DNA of 7,619 nt, taken from the NCBI GenBank assembly GCA_030447005.1, contig JAUJME010000072.1:1-7619 (forward strand). Reading direction: 5' to 3'. Origin of the DNA: Solirubrobacteraceae bacterium. GTDB taxonomy: Bacteria; Actinomycetota; Thermoleophilia; Solirubrobacterales; Solirubrobacteraceae. The notes under the pieces are model-generated. The model was not told the origin of the DNA and did not search any database. It worked only from the letters and a program-made list of their open reading frames with translations. Shown one piece after another: positions 1 through 5,883 of the stretch; position 1 is the first letter of the stretch, and every line of letters starts with the position of its first letter. The position numbers and the translations under genes were made by a program.

Positions 1-88
1 GCGCGTTGCTCAGGCACTGCTCCGTGAACCAGATGACGTTGTAGTCCTTGTCGGCCGTGCCGGTGGTCTGGCCGCCTTCACCGCTCAT
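1..88 (-). CDS. Small uncharacterised protein, N-terminal fragment
   Basis: This reading frame begins at an ATG (positions 88-86) and runs off the left edge after 29 codons. A near-perfect Shine-Dalgarno, GGGAGG, sits 5 nt upstream, which makes the start secure. The visible protein opens with a polar, Gly/Thr-rich stretch (residues 2-12), then DKDYNVIWFTEQCLSNA (13-29), which looks like the start of an amphipathic helix. From memory, short actinobacterial helical proteins of unknown function, some annotated as ferritin-like, begin in a similar way. That resemblance is weak, so no function is assigned. The gene is separated by 64 bp from the EVE-like gene upstream of it. It may be co-transcribed or have its own promoter; no clear -10/-35 pair was seen. 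Confidence 0.7.
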   Translation of the reverse strand, partial: MSGEGGQTTGTADKDYNVIWFTEQCLSNA

Positions 89-93
89 TGCTG

Positions 94-99
94 CCTCCC
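94..99 (-). promoter_or_regulatory. Strong Shine-Dalgarno for the leftmost small gene
   Basis: On the minus strand this reads GGGAGG, 5 nt before the ATG at 88-86. It is one of the two best ribosome-binding sites in the window and is the main evidence that the truncated reading frame at the left edge is a real gene. Confidence 0.75.
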
Positions 100-152
100 G
101 CAGTTGTGGTGATCGATGACGCCGGGTGTGTACCCCACTCCGGATGCGCCAA

Positions 153-578
153 TCACCCGCGGGCGATCGACGCGAGGACGTCGACCGCGCGCCCGTAGTG
201 CTCGGCGCTCAGGCGGATGTGCGACTGCTGACTCATCGAGCGGGCGGGGACGCCGATCGCCTCCACGGGCGGCGCCGCGTCCAGCCGCGGGACGACGAGG
301 AGCGGCTCGACGGCGACCGACCACGGCCAGCGGCGGGGGTCGCTTGCCGACCGGTGGGCGTCGGTCGGCGGCTCGGTCACCTCGACGATCGCGAAGACCC
401 GCCGCCAGACCGACGCGTAGTAGACGAGCCGGTCGCCCGGCTCCATCCGCGGCCGGCGCGGGAAGCCGGTGCGGCGCAGCGCGCCCATCCTGCCGTCCTC
501 CAGCCACGCCTCCGGGAGCGGGCCGCGGGCGTGGCCGAGCGCCTTGAGCCAGTAGGGGGACCGCTGCGGCGGGAGCAC
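153..578 (-). CDS. EVE/PUA-like domain protein
   Basis: A 141-residue protein starting at GTG (578-576). An in-frame TAA lies three codons upstream, so no longer start is possible, and only a weak AGG precedes the GTG. Visible landmarks are an N-terminal YWLKAL (9-14), PEAWLEDGR (22-30), a central MEPGDRLVYYAS strand block (45-56), VFAIVEV (61-67), RWPWSVAVEPLLVVPRL (83-99) and a C-terminal RSMSQQSHIRLSAEHYGRA (113-131). This layout fits the EVE branch of the PUA-like fold: a 'GD.L.YYA' strand, an 'IVEV' strand, a W-rich segment and a late RS..Q..HI.L helix cap. Known EVE domains bind modified bases in DNA or RNA; whether this one does is unproven. There is no membrane segment, so it is probably cytoplasmic. 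It lies about 100 bp beyond the end of the aro/pepQ operon, so co-transcription is uncertain. A downstream start at Met31 is possible but would discard conserved-looking sequence. Confidence 0.68.
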   Translation of the reverse strand: MLPPQRSPYWLKALGHARGPLPEAWLEDGRMGALRRTGFPRRPRMEPGDRLVYYASVWRRVFAIVEVTEPPTDAHRSASDPRRWPWSVAVEPLLVVPRLDAAPPVEAIGVPARSMSQQSHIRLSAEHYGRAVDVLASIARG

Positions 579-680
579 GCCGCATTACCTAGCAGCGCGC
601 TCCGTCTCAGAGCGGGTCCGATGGCTTCCCGCCGTCGGTTGGAGACGTAGTAGCTGTCCGCGGGGTGCCGCGACCCGCCG

Positions 681-1757
681 TCAGCCCACGACGGTCAGCG
701 CCTTCGTGGTCTGGGTGAGGATCTCGCAGCCGTCCGGGGTGACCACCACCAGGTCCTCGATCCGGACGCCGCCGACGCCGGGCAGGTAGATCCCCGGCTC
801 GACCGTGACGACGTTGCCCGCCTCGAGCGGGCGCTCGTACACGCGCGACAGCCGCGGGTCCTCGTGGACGTCGAGCCCGACGCCGTGGCCGAGCGGGTGG
901 CCGAAGTGCTCGCCGTGGCCCGCCGCCTCGATGAGGTCGCGGGCGACCGCGTCGAGCTCGGCACCGGTCGGGCCGGGCCGGACGGCCGCGACGGCCGCCT
1001 CCTGCGCGCGGAGCGTCAGCGCGTAGGCCTCGCCGAGCGCGTCGGGGATCCGCTCGCCCGTCGCCCAGGTGCGGGTGCAGTCCGACGCGTAGCCGTCGAG
1101 CACCGCCCCCAGGTCGAGCGTGACGAGGGTGTCGGGCGCGATCTCGGCGTCGCGCGGCTCGGCGTGCGGGAGCGCGCCGTGCGGCCCGGAGGCGACGATC
1201 GAGCCGAAGCTCGGCCCGTCGGCGCCGAGGACCCGCATGCGATGCTCGAGCCGGAGCGCGACCTCGCGCTCCCGGCGGCCGACGAGGCCCTCCTCGGCGA
1301 GCTCGCGGTAGATCGTGTCGGCGATCTCCGCGGCGCCGCGGATCCTCTCGAGCTCCGCCGGCTCCTTGACCGCCCGGGCGCGCTCGACGAGCCCGCCCGC
1401 CGGCACGAGCTCGACCTCGCCGGGGAGCAGGTCGCGCAGCCGCGCGTGGGTGCGCACGGAGACGCGGGCGTCGTCGAAGCCGAGCCGCACCCCGCCCGCG
1501 GGCCACGGCTCGCGCAGGGCGTCGAGCAGGTCGCGCGGGCCGCGCTCGCGGTCGAAGTCGCGGACCTGCGCGGCGGCCTGGTCGACGTAGCGGAAGTCCG
1601 TCACGAACCGGCGCAGCCCGGGGCCGATCACCGCCAGGCCGTTCGAGCCCGTGAAGCCCGTCAGGTAGCGGAGGTTGACCGGGTCGGCGACCAGCAGCGC
1701 GTCGATCCCCGCGTCCTCGAAGCCGGCCAGGATGCGCTCGGCCCGTCCGGCGCTCAC
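681..1757 (-). CDS. pepQ: M24 family Xaa-Pro peptidase (PepQ/aminopeptidase P type)
   Basis: A 358-residue metallopeptidase predicted to cleave bonds next to proline in short peptides in the cytoplasm. Residues 1-125 form a creatinase-like N-terminal domain (LLVADPVNLRYLTGFTGSNG at 21-40). Residues 130-355 form the pita-bread catalytic domain. All five dinuclear-metal ligands are visible: Asp215 (in TLDLGA), Asp226 (in DCTRT), His291 (in GHGVGLDVHE), Glu320 (in VEPGIY) and Glu334 (in RIED). The probable catalytic histidines are His198 and His298. The length is normal for the family. The start is a GTG that overlaps the aroQ stop as GTGA, with a strong GGGAGG 7 nt upstream. In Mycobacterium tuberculosis the same family member, pepQ, also follows aroB/aroD, which supports the symbol. 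Sequence alone does not separate aminopeptidase P from prolidase activity. It appears to be the last gene of the aro operon. Confidence 0.93.
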   Translation of the reverse strand: MSAGRAERILAGFEDAGIDALLVADPVNLRYLTGFTGSNGLAVIGPGLRRFVTDFRYVDQAAAQVRDFDRERGPRDLLDALREPWPAGGVRLGFDDARVSVRTHARLRDLLPGEVELVPAGGLVERARAVKEPAELERIRGAAEIADTIYRELAEEGLVGRREREVALRLEHRMRVLGADGPSFGSIVASGPHGALPHAEPRDAEIAPDTLVTLDLGAVLDGYASDCTRTWATGERIPDALGEAYALTLRAQEAAVAAVRPGPTGAELDAVARDLIEAAGHGEHFGHPLGHGVGLDVHEDPRLSRVYERPLEAGNVVTVEPGIYLPGVGGVRIEDLVVVTPDGCEILTQTTKALTVVG

Positions 1758-2191
1758 CCGAGCACCTCCCGCAGCCGCTCGAGCGCGACGCGGTAGCCCT
1801 CGATCCCCTGGCCGGAGACCGTCGTGACGCAGACGTCGGAGATGACCGAGACGCGGCGGAACGGCTCGCGCGCGCCGACGTCTGAGAGGTGGACCTCGGC
1901 GGCGGGCAGGCCGGCGACCTCGAGCGCGTCGCGGATCGACCACGCGTAGTGCGTCCAGGCGCCCGGGTTGAGCAGGACGGCGTCGACGTAGTCGGGCGCC
2001 TTGTGGAGCTCCTCGACGAAGTCGCCCTCGTGGTTGGACTGAAAGAAGCGCGCCTCGAGCCCCAGGTCGTGCGCGAAGCCCTCGATCGCCCGCTCGAGCG
2101 CCGAGAAGGTGAGGCCGCCGTAGTGCGCAGCCGGCCGGCGGTCGAGGGCGTCGAGGTTGACGCCGTGCAGGACTGCGATCCGGTTCCTCAC
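1754..2191 (-). CDS. aroQ: Type II 3-dehydroquinate dehydratase
   Basis: A 145-residue enzyme of the small dodecameric type II class, which dehydrates 3-dehydroquinate to 3-dehydroshikimate (shikimate step 3). With the GTG start, the known M. tuberculosis active-site positions fall at the same numbers: Arg19, Tyr24 (in HYGG), Asn75 and His81 (in NPGAWTHY), His101 (in VHLSD) and Arg112 (in REPFRR). The QSNHEG motif (51-56) and the C-terminal G.G..GY..AL pattern (127-137) are also present. Two signature segments differ from the common form. The opening is HGVNLDALDRR, not HGPNLNLLGxR, and the HLSN tetrapeptide is HLSD (Asp104). The catalytic residues are kept, so the enzyme is probably active. 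The GTG start overlaps the aroKB stop as GTGA; the nearest purine-rich site (GGAAGAG) is 11 nt away, so translational coupling is likely. In mycobacteria this gene is named aroD. Confidence 0.95.
   Translation of the reverse strand: MRNRIAVLHGVNLDALDRRPAAHYGGLTFSALERAIEGFAHDLGLEARFFQSNHEGDFVEELHKAPDYVDAVLLNPGAWTHYAWSIRDALEVAGLPAAEVHLSDVGAREPFRRVSVISDVCVTTVSGQGIEGYRVALERLREVLG
1765..1770 (-). promoter_or_regulatory. Shine-Dalgarno of pepQ inside the aroQ 3' end
   Basis: The minus strand reads GGGAGG, 7 nt before the GTG at 1757-1755. It lies within the last codons of aroQ. It fixes the pepQ start at the GTGA overlap and suggests the peptidase is translated efficiently in its own right, not only by coupling. 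Confidence 0.7.
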
Positions 2192-3708
2192 GCGGGCGCC
2201 AACTCTTCCAGAGCCGCGCGCAGCGCGTCGTCCGCGACGGGGCGCCCGACCCGGAGTTGCCCCGGCGCGTCGACGAGCACGAACCCGACGCGCCCGCCGC
2301 GGCGCTTCTTGTCGCGCGCGACCGCCGCCTGGACCGCCGCGAGGTCGACGTCCTCCGCCAGCCGGGTCGGCAGCCCGCGCTCGGCGAGCAGGGCCTCGAC
2401 GTCGGCGCGCAGCCCGTGGCGCTCGGACAGCGAGAGCGCCGCCAGCAGCCCGAGGCCGACCGCCTCGCCGTGGCGGTAGCGCGCGTAGCCCGTGGCGGTC
2501 TCGATCGCGTGGCCGACCGTGTGGCCGAGGTTGAGCACCTGCCGGCGGCCGGCGTCGCGCTCGTCCTCGGCGACCACGGAGAGCTTCGTGCGCGCGCAGG
2601 CGAGCACGAGGTCGCGGTCGACGCTCGCCGGCCCGTCCTTGACCCGCTTCCACAGCGCCCCGCCGGCCACCAGCGCGGTCTTGATGACCTCGGCCCAGCC
2701 CGCGGCGAGCTCGGGGGCCGGCAGCGTCGACAGCACCCGCGGATCGACGAGCACCGCGCTCGGCTGGTGGTAGGCGCCGACGTAGTTCTTGCCCTCCGGG
2801 AGGTCGACCCCGGTCTTGCCGCCGTAGGCGGAGTCGACCTGGGCCACCAGCGTGGTCGGGACCTGCACGACGCGCACGCCGCGCTGGTAGACCGCCGCGC
2901 AGAAGCCGGCGAGGTCGCCGACCACGCCGCCACCGAGGGCCACCACTACGCCGTCGTGGTCGAGGCCGGCCTCCGCGAGGCCGCGCAGGACGAACTCGGC
3001 CGACGCAAGGGTCTTGGCCCCCTCCCCCGGCTCGACGCGCAGCTCGGCCTCCACCCGCGGCAGCCGCGCGGCATAGCGGCGGCCGACGATCTGGTCGGAG
3101 ACCAGGTAGCGCGCGCCCTCCACGGGCCAGAAGCCGCTGCCCAGCAGGCCCTCGCCGGCGAAGACGGGATAGGAGCCCGACGCGCTGCGCGCCCAGACGA
3201 GCTTCGTGCCCTCGGGCGCGCGCGCCAGCGCCCGCACGGCGGGCATCGCCGCCCGCACCGCCTCGCGGTCGGCGTGCGGGACGACGGCGTCGGCGAGCGC
3301 CTCGTACAGCGGCGCGCGGGCGGCGTGGAGCTCGTCGAAGCGGCGGCGGTCGCGCGCGAGCGGGCGCCGGCCGCCCGCCCGCTGCCAGGCCGTGTCGGGC
3401 TCGACGTCGAGGTGGACGACGGTGTGGGGCGCCAGGGCGTCGCGGACGCGCTCGGAGAGCACGGCGCCGCCGCCCAGGGAGAGGACCGCGTCCTCGCGCG
3501 CGGCGAGCAGCTCGCAGACGACCTCCTCCTCGACGTCGCGGAACGCCCGCTCGCCGTGGTGGCTGAACCACTCCTCGATCGAGGCGCCCAGGCGCCGCTC
3601 GATCGCCGCGTCGGCGTCGACCGCCCGCACGCCGAGCTCGGCGGCGACGGAGCGGGCCGCCGACGTCTTGCCGGCCCCCATGAACCCGATGAAGACGAGC
3701 GCGCTCAG
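2188..3708 (-). CDS. aroKB: Fused shikimate kinase / 3-dehydroquinate synthase
   Basis: One continuous 506-codon frame holds two enzymes. Residues 1-160 are shikimate kinase (step 5): P-loop GFMGAGKT (8-15), shikimate-binding DAD (31-33), FRDVE (56-60), GGG (79-81), the RRPLAR lid (114-119) and RAPLY (131-135). Residues about 168-506 are 3-dehydroquinate synthase (step 2), using NAD and a metal: ALGGGVVGDLAGF (257-269), QVPTTL (282-287), VDSAYGGKTGV (291-301), LPEGKN (303-308) and metal ligands Glu340 (GWAEVIK), His396 (LNLGHTVGH) and His413 (YRHGE). The DKKRRGG block (466-472) is also present. No stop or frame break separates the halves; the linker is short (about 160-175). The only start that keeps the first kinase strand is CTG at 3708-3706, overlapping the aroC stop as CTGA. 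The next in-frame ATG (3681) would remove the first glycine of the P-loop. No good Shine-Dalgarno is seen, so translation probably depends on coupling to aroC. AroK-AroB fusions are known in some bacteria, such as Thermotoga. Confidence 0.94.
   Translation of the reverse strand: MSALVFIGFMGAGKTSAARSVAAELGVRAVDADAAIERRLGASIEEWFSHHGERAFRDVEEEVVCELLAAREDAVLSLGGGAVLSERVRDALAPHTVVHLDVEPDTAWQRAGGRRPLARDRRRFDELHAARAPLYEALADAVVPHADREAVRAAMPAVRALARAPEGTKLVWARSASGSYPVFAGEGLLGSGFWPVEGARYLVSDQIVGRRYAARLPRVEAELRVEPGEGAKTLASAEFVLRGLAEAGLDHDGVVVALGGGVVGDLAGFCAAVYQRGVRVVQVPTTLVAQVDSAYGGKTGVDLPEGKNYVGAYHQPSAVLVDPRVLSTLPAPELAAGWAEVIKTALVAGGALWKRVKDGPASVDRDLVLACARTKLSVVAEDERDAGRRQVLNLGHTVGHAIETATGYARYRHGEAVGLGLLAALSLSERHGLRADVEALLAERGLPTRLAEDVDLAAVQAAVARDKKRRGGRVGFVLVDAPGQLRVGRPVADDALRAALEELAPA
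3705..3708 (-). other. CTGA stop/start overlap between aroC and aroKB
   Basis: The aroC stop TGA (3707-3705) shares bases with the proposed CTG start of aroKB (3708-3706). The next two junctions downstream are GTGA, so this junction has the same geometry with C replacing G. Upstream in the kinase frame, within the aroC 3' end, the Val codons are GTA and GTT and no Met codon occurs, leaving no conventional nearby start. Confidence 0.65.
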
Positions 3709-4883
3709 GGTGCGCCCGCGCCCCGGCGCTTCCAGCCGATCCGCTGCTCGTACGCGGCCAGGGCGGCGCGCACGTCGTCGATGTGGTCGCCCCCGAACTT
3801 CTCGCGGTAGGCGCTCGCGAGGACGATGGCCAGCATCGCCTCCCCCACCACGCCGGCGGCGGGGACCGTGCAGGAGTCGGTGCGCTCGCGCAGCGCCTGG
3901 GCCGGCTCGCGCGTGGAGATGTCGACGGAGCGCAGCGGCTTGGTGAGCGTCGGCAGCGGCTTCATGGCGCAGCGGACCACGAGCGGCTCGCCCGTGCTCA
4001 TCCCGCCCTCGACGCCGCCCGAGCGGTTCGTCTCGCGGTAGTAGCCGCGGGCCTCGTCGTAGAAGATCTCGTCGTGGGCGGCCGAGCCGGGGCGCCCGGC
4101 GAGGTCGAAGCCGTCGCCGATCCCGCACCCCTTGATCGCCTGGATCGACATCATCGCCAGCGCGATGCGCCCGTCGAGCCGCGCCTCCCAGCTCACGTGG
4201 GAGCCGAGGCCGGGGACGAGGCCGAAGGCGCGGACCTCGAAGACGCCGCCCAGCGACTCGTTGCGCTTGCGCAGGACGTTGATCTCCTCGACCATCGCCC
4301 GCGAGGCCGCCGGGTCCAGGCAGCGCACCGGCGAGGCGTCGACCGCCGCGAAGTCCTCGACGGCCAGGCCGTTGGGCTCGGGCGCCTGGACGGCGCCGAT
4401 CTGGGTGACGTGGGAGACGACGTGGACGCCGAGCGCGGCGAGGAACGCCTTGGCCAGCGCGCCGCCGGCCACGCGGGCGGCGGTCTCGCGGGCGCTCGCG
4501 CGCTCGAGCACGTTGCGGACGTCGGTGAAGTTGTACTTCTGCGCGCCGGCCAGGTCGGCGTGGCCCGGGCGCGGGAGGTGGACCTCGGGGACCTCGGCCT
4601 CCACCGGCCAGGGGTTCATCCGCTCCTCCCAGTTGGCGTAGTCGCGGTTGGCGACCACCAGCGCGATCGGCCCGCCGAGCGTCCGGCCGTGGCGGACGCC
4701 ACTCGTGACCTCGGCGGCGTCGCGCTCGATCTTCATCCGCCCGCCGCGGCCGTGGCCGAGCTGGCGGCGGGCCATGTCGGCGTTGATCGCCTCGAGATCG
4801 AGCTCGATCCCGGCCGGCAGACCCTCGACCACGCAGGTCAGGCCGGGGCCGTGCGATTCACCTGCGGTGACGAGCCGGAGCAC
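3705..4883 (-). CDS. aroC: Chorismate synthase
   Basis: A 392-residue enzyme that converts 5-enolpyruvylshikimate-3-phosphate to chorismate using reduced FMN (the last shikimate step). Family signatures occur in order: TAGESHGPGL (6-15, with catalytic His11), RRQLGHGRGGRMKIE (39-53), GHADLAGAQKYN (107-118), ERASARETAARVAGGA (127-142), NRSGGVEGGMSTGEPLVVR (286-304) and RTDSCTVPAAGVVGE (334-348). The length is normal for the actinobacterial form. The start must be the GTG at 4883-4881: an in-frame TGA lies two codons upstream, and the family N-terminus begins exactly here. A purine run (GAGGG) directly abuts the start codon, so the ribosome-binding site is poorly spaced. aroC is the first gene of the aro block. 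It is separated by 46 bp from the pilus block, the only true gap between the two blocks. Confidence 0.97.
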   Translation of the reverse strand: MLRLVTAGESHGPGLTCVVEGLPAGIELDLEAINADMARRQLGHGRGGRMKIERDAAEVTSGVRHGRTLGGPIALVVANRDYANWEERMNPWPVEAEVPEVHLPRPGHADLAGAQKYNFTDVRNVLERASARETAARVAGGALAKAFLAALGVHVVSHVTQIGAVQAPEPNGLAVEDFAAVDASPVRCLDPAASRAMVEEINVLRKRNESLGGVFEVRAFGLVPGLGSHVSWEARLDGRIALAMMSIQAIKGCGIGDGFDLAGRPGSAAHDEIFYDEARGYYRETNRSGGVEGGMSTGEPLVVRCAMKPLPTLTKPLRSVDISTREPAQALRERTDSCTVPAAGVVGEAMLAIVLASAYREKFGGDHIDDVRAALAAYEQRIGWKRRGAGAP

Positions 4884-4895
4884 CCCTCAAGGGTA

Positions 4896-4915
4896 CGGGG
4901 CGGGCTGCTGCCCCG
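4896..4915 (-). promoter_or_regulatory. GC hairpin between the pilus block and aroC
   Basis: A perfect 6-bp inverted repeat, CGGGGC/GCCCCG (4896-4901 with 4910-4915), encloses an 8-nt loop. It lies 12 nt before the aroC GTG. No T-tract follows it on the minus strand, so it is not a standard intrinsic terminator. Two overlapping 10-bp palindromes lie just upstream (4916-4925 and 4921-4930). It could weakly end the pilus transcript or affect aroC translation. At this GC content such structures also arise by chance. Confidence 0.3.
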
Positions 4916-4929
4916 GCCGCGCGGCGCCG

Positions 4930-5883
4930 CTAGCGGGCGCGCTTGACCTGCGCGCGCCACGCGCGCATGGACAGGTACCGCAGCCGCCCGGTGCGGGCGT
5001 CGTAGCGCAGACGCCCGACGCGGCCCAGCTTCGCGCGGAGCGCGCGACGGCGGTCCGAGCTCAAGGCGGTGGCCTGGTCGCCGCCGCCGGCCTTGGCCGG
5101 GCGCCGGTGGATCTTGACGAGCTCGACCCGCAGGGGCCTGCCGTCGATGTCGAAGACCTCGATGTCGCCCTCGCGGAGGTAGACGCGCTGGCAGCTCGCG
5201 GGGCTCGGGTGGCACTCGCCGTCCCCGTCGGCCGCGACGTTCGCGTCGAGGACGAAGACGGCGGTCTTGCCGTCCTCGAGGACGCCGAGGTAGATGATCG
5301 CCGGGTTGTCCTCGTCGGGCAGCGGCTCGAGGCGCTTGAGGGTCTCGGGCGAGCCGTTCAGCCGCACGCGGAGGGAGAACACCTCCGGCTTGGGGGAGCG
5401 CGGGCGCGCCGGAGCGGTCACCGCGGGATTGGGGATGCTCGGCGTCGCGGGGCCGGTCAGCGGGGTCGGGGTGACCGGGGCGCCGGCGCCGCCGGTGGAG
5501 CCGCCCACGGGGCCCGCCGCCTGGAAGGGATCGGTCGTGGCGCCGGGGGACGGCGCGGGCGTGCCGCTCTGGGCGCCCGGCGCGAGCGACGTGCCGGACG
5601 TCGGGGCGCCGCCCGGACGCGGCTGCTTGCCCGTCGGGGTGAAGGGATCCTTGGGGGCGCCGAGGACGCGGCGGCGCGTGACGCCGTCAGGGCCGGCGAC
5701 CGAGACGATCGTGGCGGCGCTCAGGCCCTCCTCGACCGGAGCGGCCGCGACGGGCGCCGGCGGCGCCTCCTCGCGGTCGGCCAGGAGCACCGGCGCGGCG
5801 AGCGCGGCGACGACCAGGGCGACGGCCACCGGCCACAGCCGGCGGTCGACGAGGTCGCGGACGGGTCCGAGGATGGCGTTCAT
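4930..5883 (-). CDS. PilP/GspC-like pilus assembly protein, uncharacterised
   Basis: A 317-residue protein with a short cytoplasmic N-terminus, one membrane segment (about 17-35), a long Pro/Gly/Thr-rich linker (about 82-165) and a folded C-terminal region. The linker is flanked by two DPF motifs (79-81 and 118-120), reminiscent of the 'DPF.P' that precedes the PilP beta-domain. Residues 167-257 look like a compact beta-domain: FSLRVRL, PAIIYLGVLEDGKTAVFVLD, RVYLREGDIEVFDIDG. It contains two cysteines, Cys224 and Cys231 (C-HPSPAS-C), which could form a disulfide outside the membrane. The last 50 residues are Arg/Lys-rich. The ATG start overlaps the pilO stop (ATGA), with GGAG 7 nt upstream. 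Position after pilN-pilO and this architecture suggest a functional stand-in for PilP, bracing PilN/PilO. Homology to PilP is not demonstrated and could be only a similar domain plan. The TAG stop ends the pilus block. Confidence 0.82.
   Translation of the reverse strand: MNAILGPVRDLVDRRLWPVAVALVVAALAAPVLLADREEAPPAPVAAAPVEEGLSAATIVSVAGPDGVTRRRVLGAPKDPFTPTGKQPRPGGAPTSGTSLAPGAQSGTPAPSPGATTDPFQAAGPVGGSTGGAGAPVTPTPLTGPATPSIPNPAVTAPARPRSPKPEVFSLRVRLNGSPETLKRLEPLPDEDNPAIIYLGVLEDGKTAVFVLDANVAADGDGECHPSPASCQRVYLREGDIEVFDIDGRPLRVELVKIHRRPAKAGGGDQATALSSDRRRALRAKLGRVGRLRYDARTGRLRYLSMRAWRAQVKRAR

Noticed and set aside
109..120. Imperfect palindrome GTgATCGATgAC before the leftmost gene as an operator
   Set aside because: Short, mismatched and single-copy; no matching regulator gene or second site was seen.
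85..585. A minus-strand frame with an ATG at 585, overlapping the EVE-like gene
   Set aside because: Its product is a Pro/Arg/Ala-rich string without motifs, whereas the frame starting at GTG 578 gives a coherent PUA-like protein.
598..614. Inverted repeat CGCTC/GAGCG after pepQ as an operon terminator
   Set aside because: Only 5 bp of stem and no T-tract on the minus strand. A second weak pair (GCGGG/CCCGC, 660-678) has the same problem.
607..1506. A 299-codon minus-strand frame overlapping pepQ
   Set aside because: Out of frame with the M24 peptidase, whose five metal ligands prove the other frame; the translation is Arg/Ala-rich throughout.
2257..3810. A 517-codon open frame on the plus strand opposite aroKB
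   Set aside because: It mirrors the codon structure of aroKB, is Arg/Ala/Gly/Val-rich without domain motifs, and is expected from very high GC content.
3783..4946. A 387-codon open frame on the plus strand opposite aroC
   Set aside because: Antisense shadow of chorismate synthase; its composition is dominated by Arg, Gly, Ala, Val and Asp with no family features.
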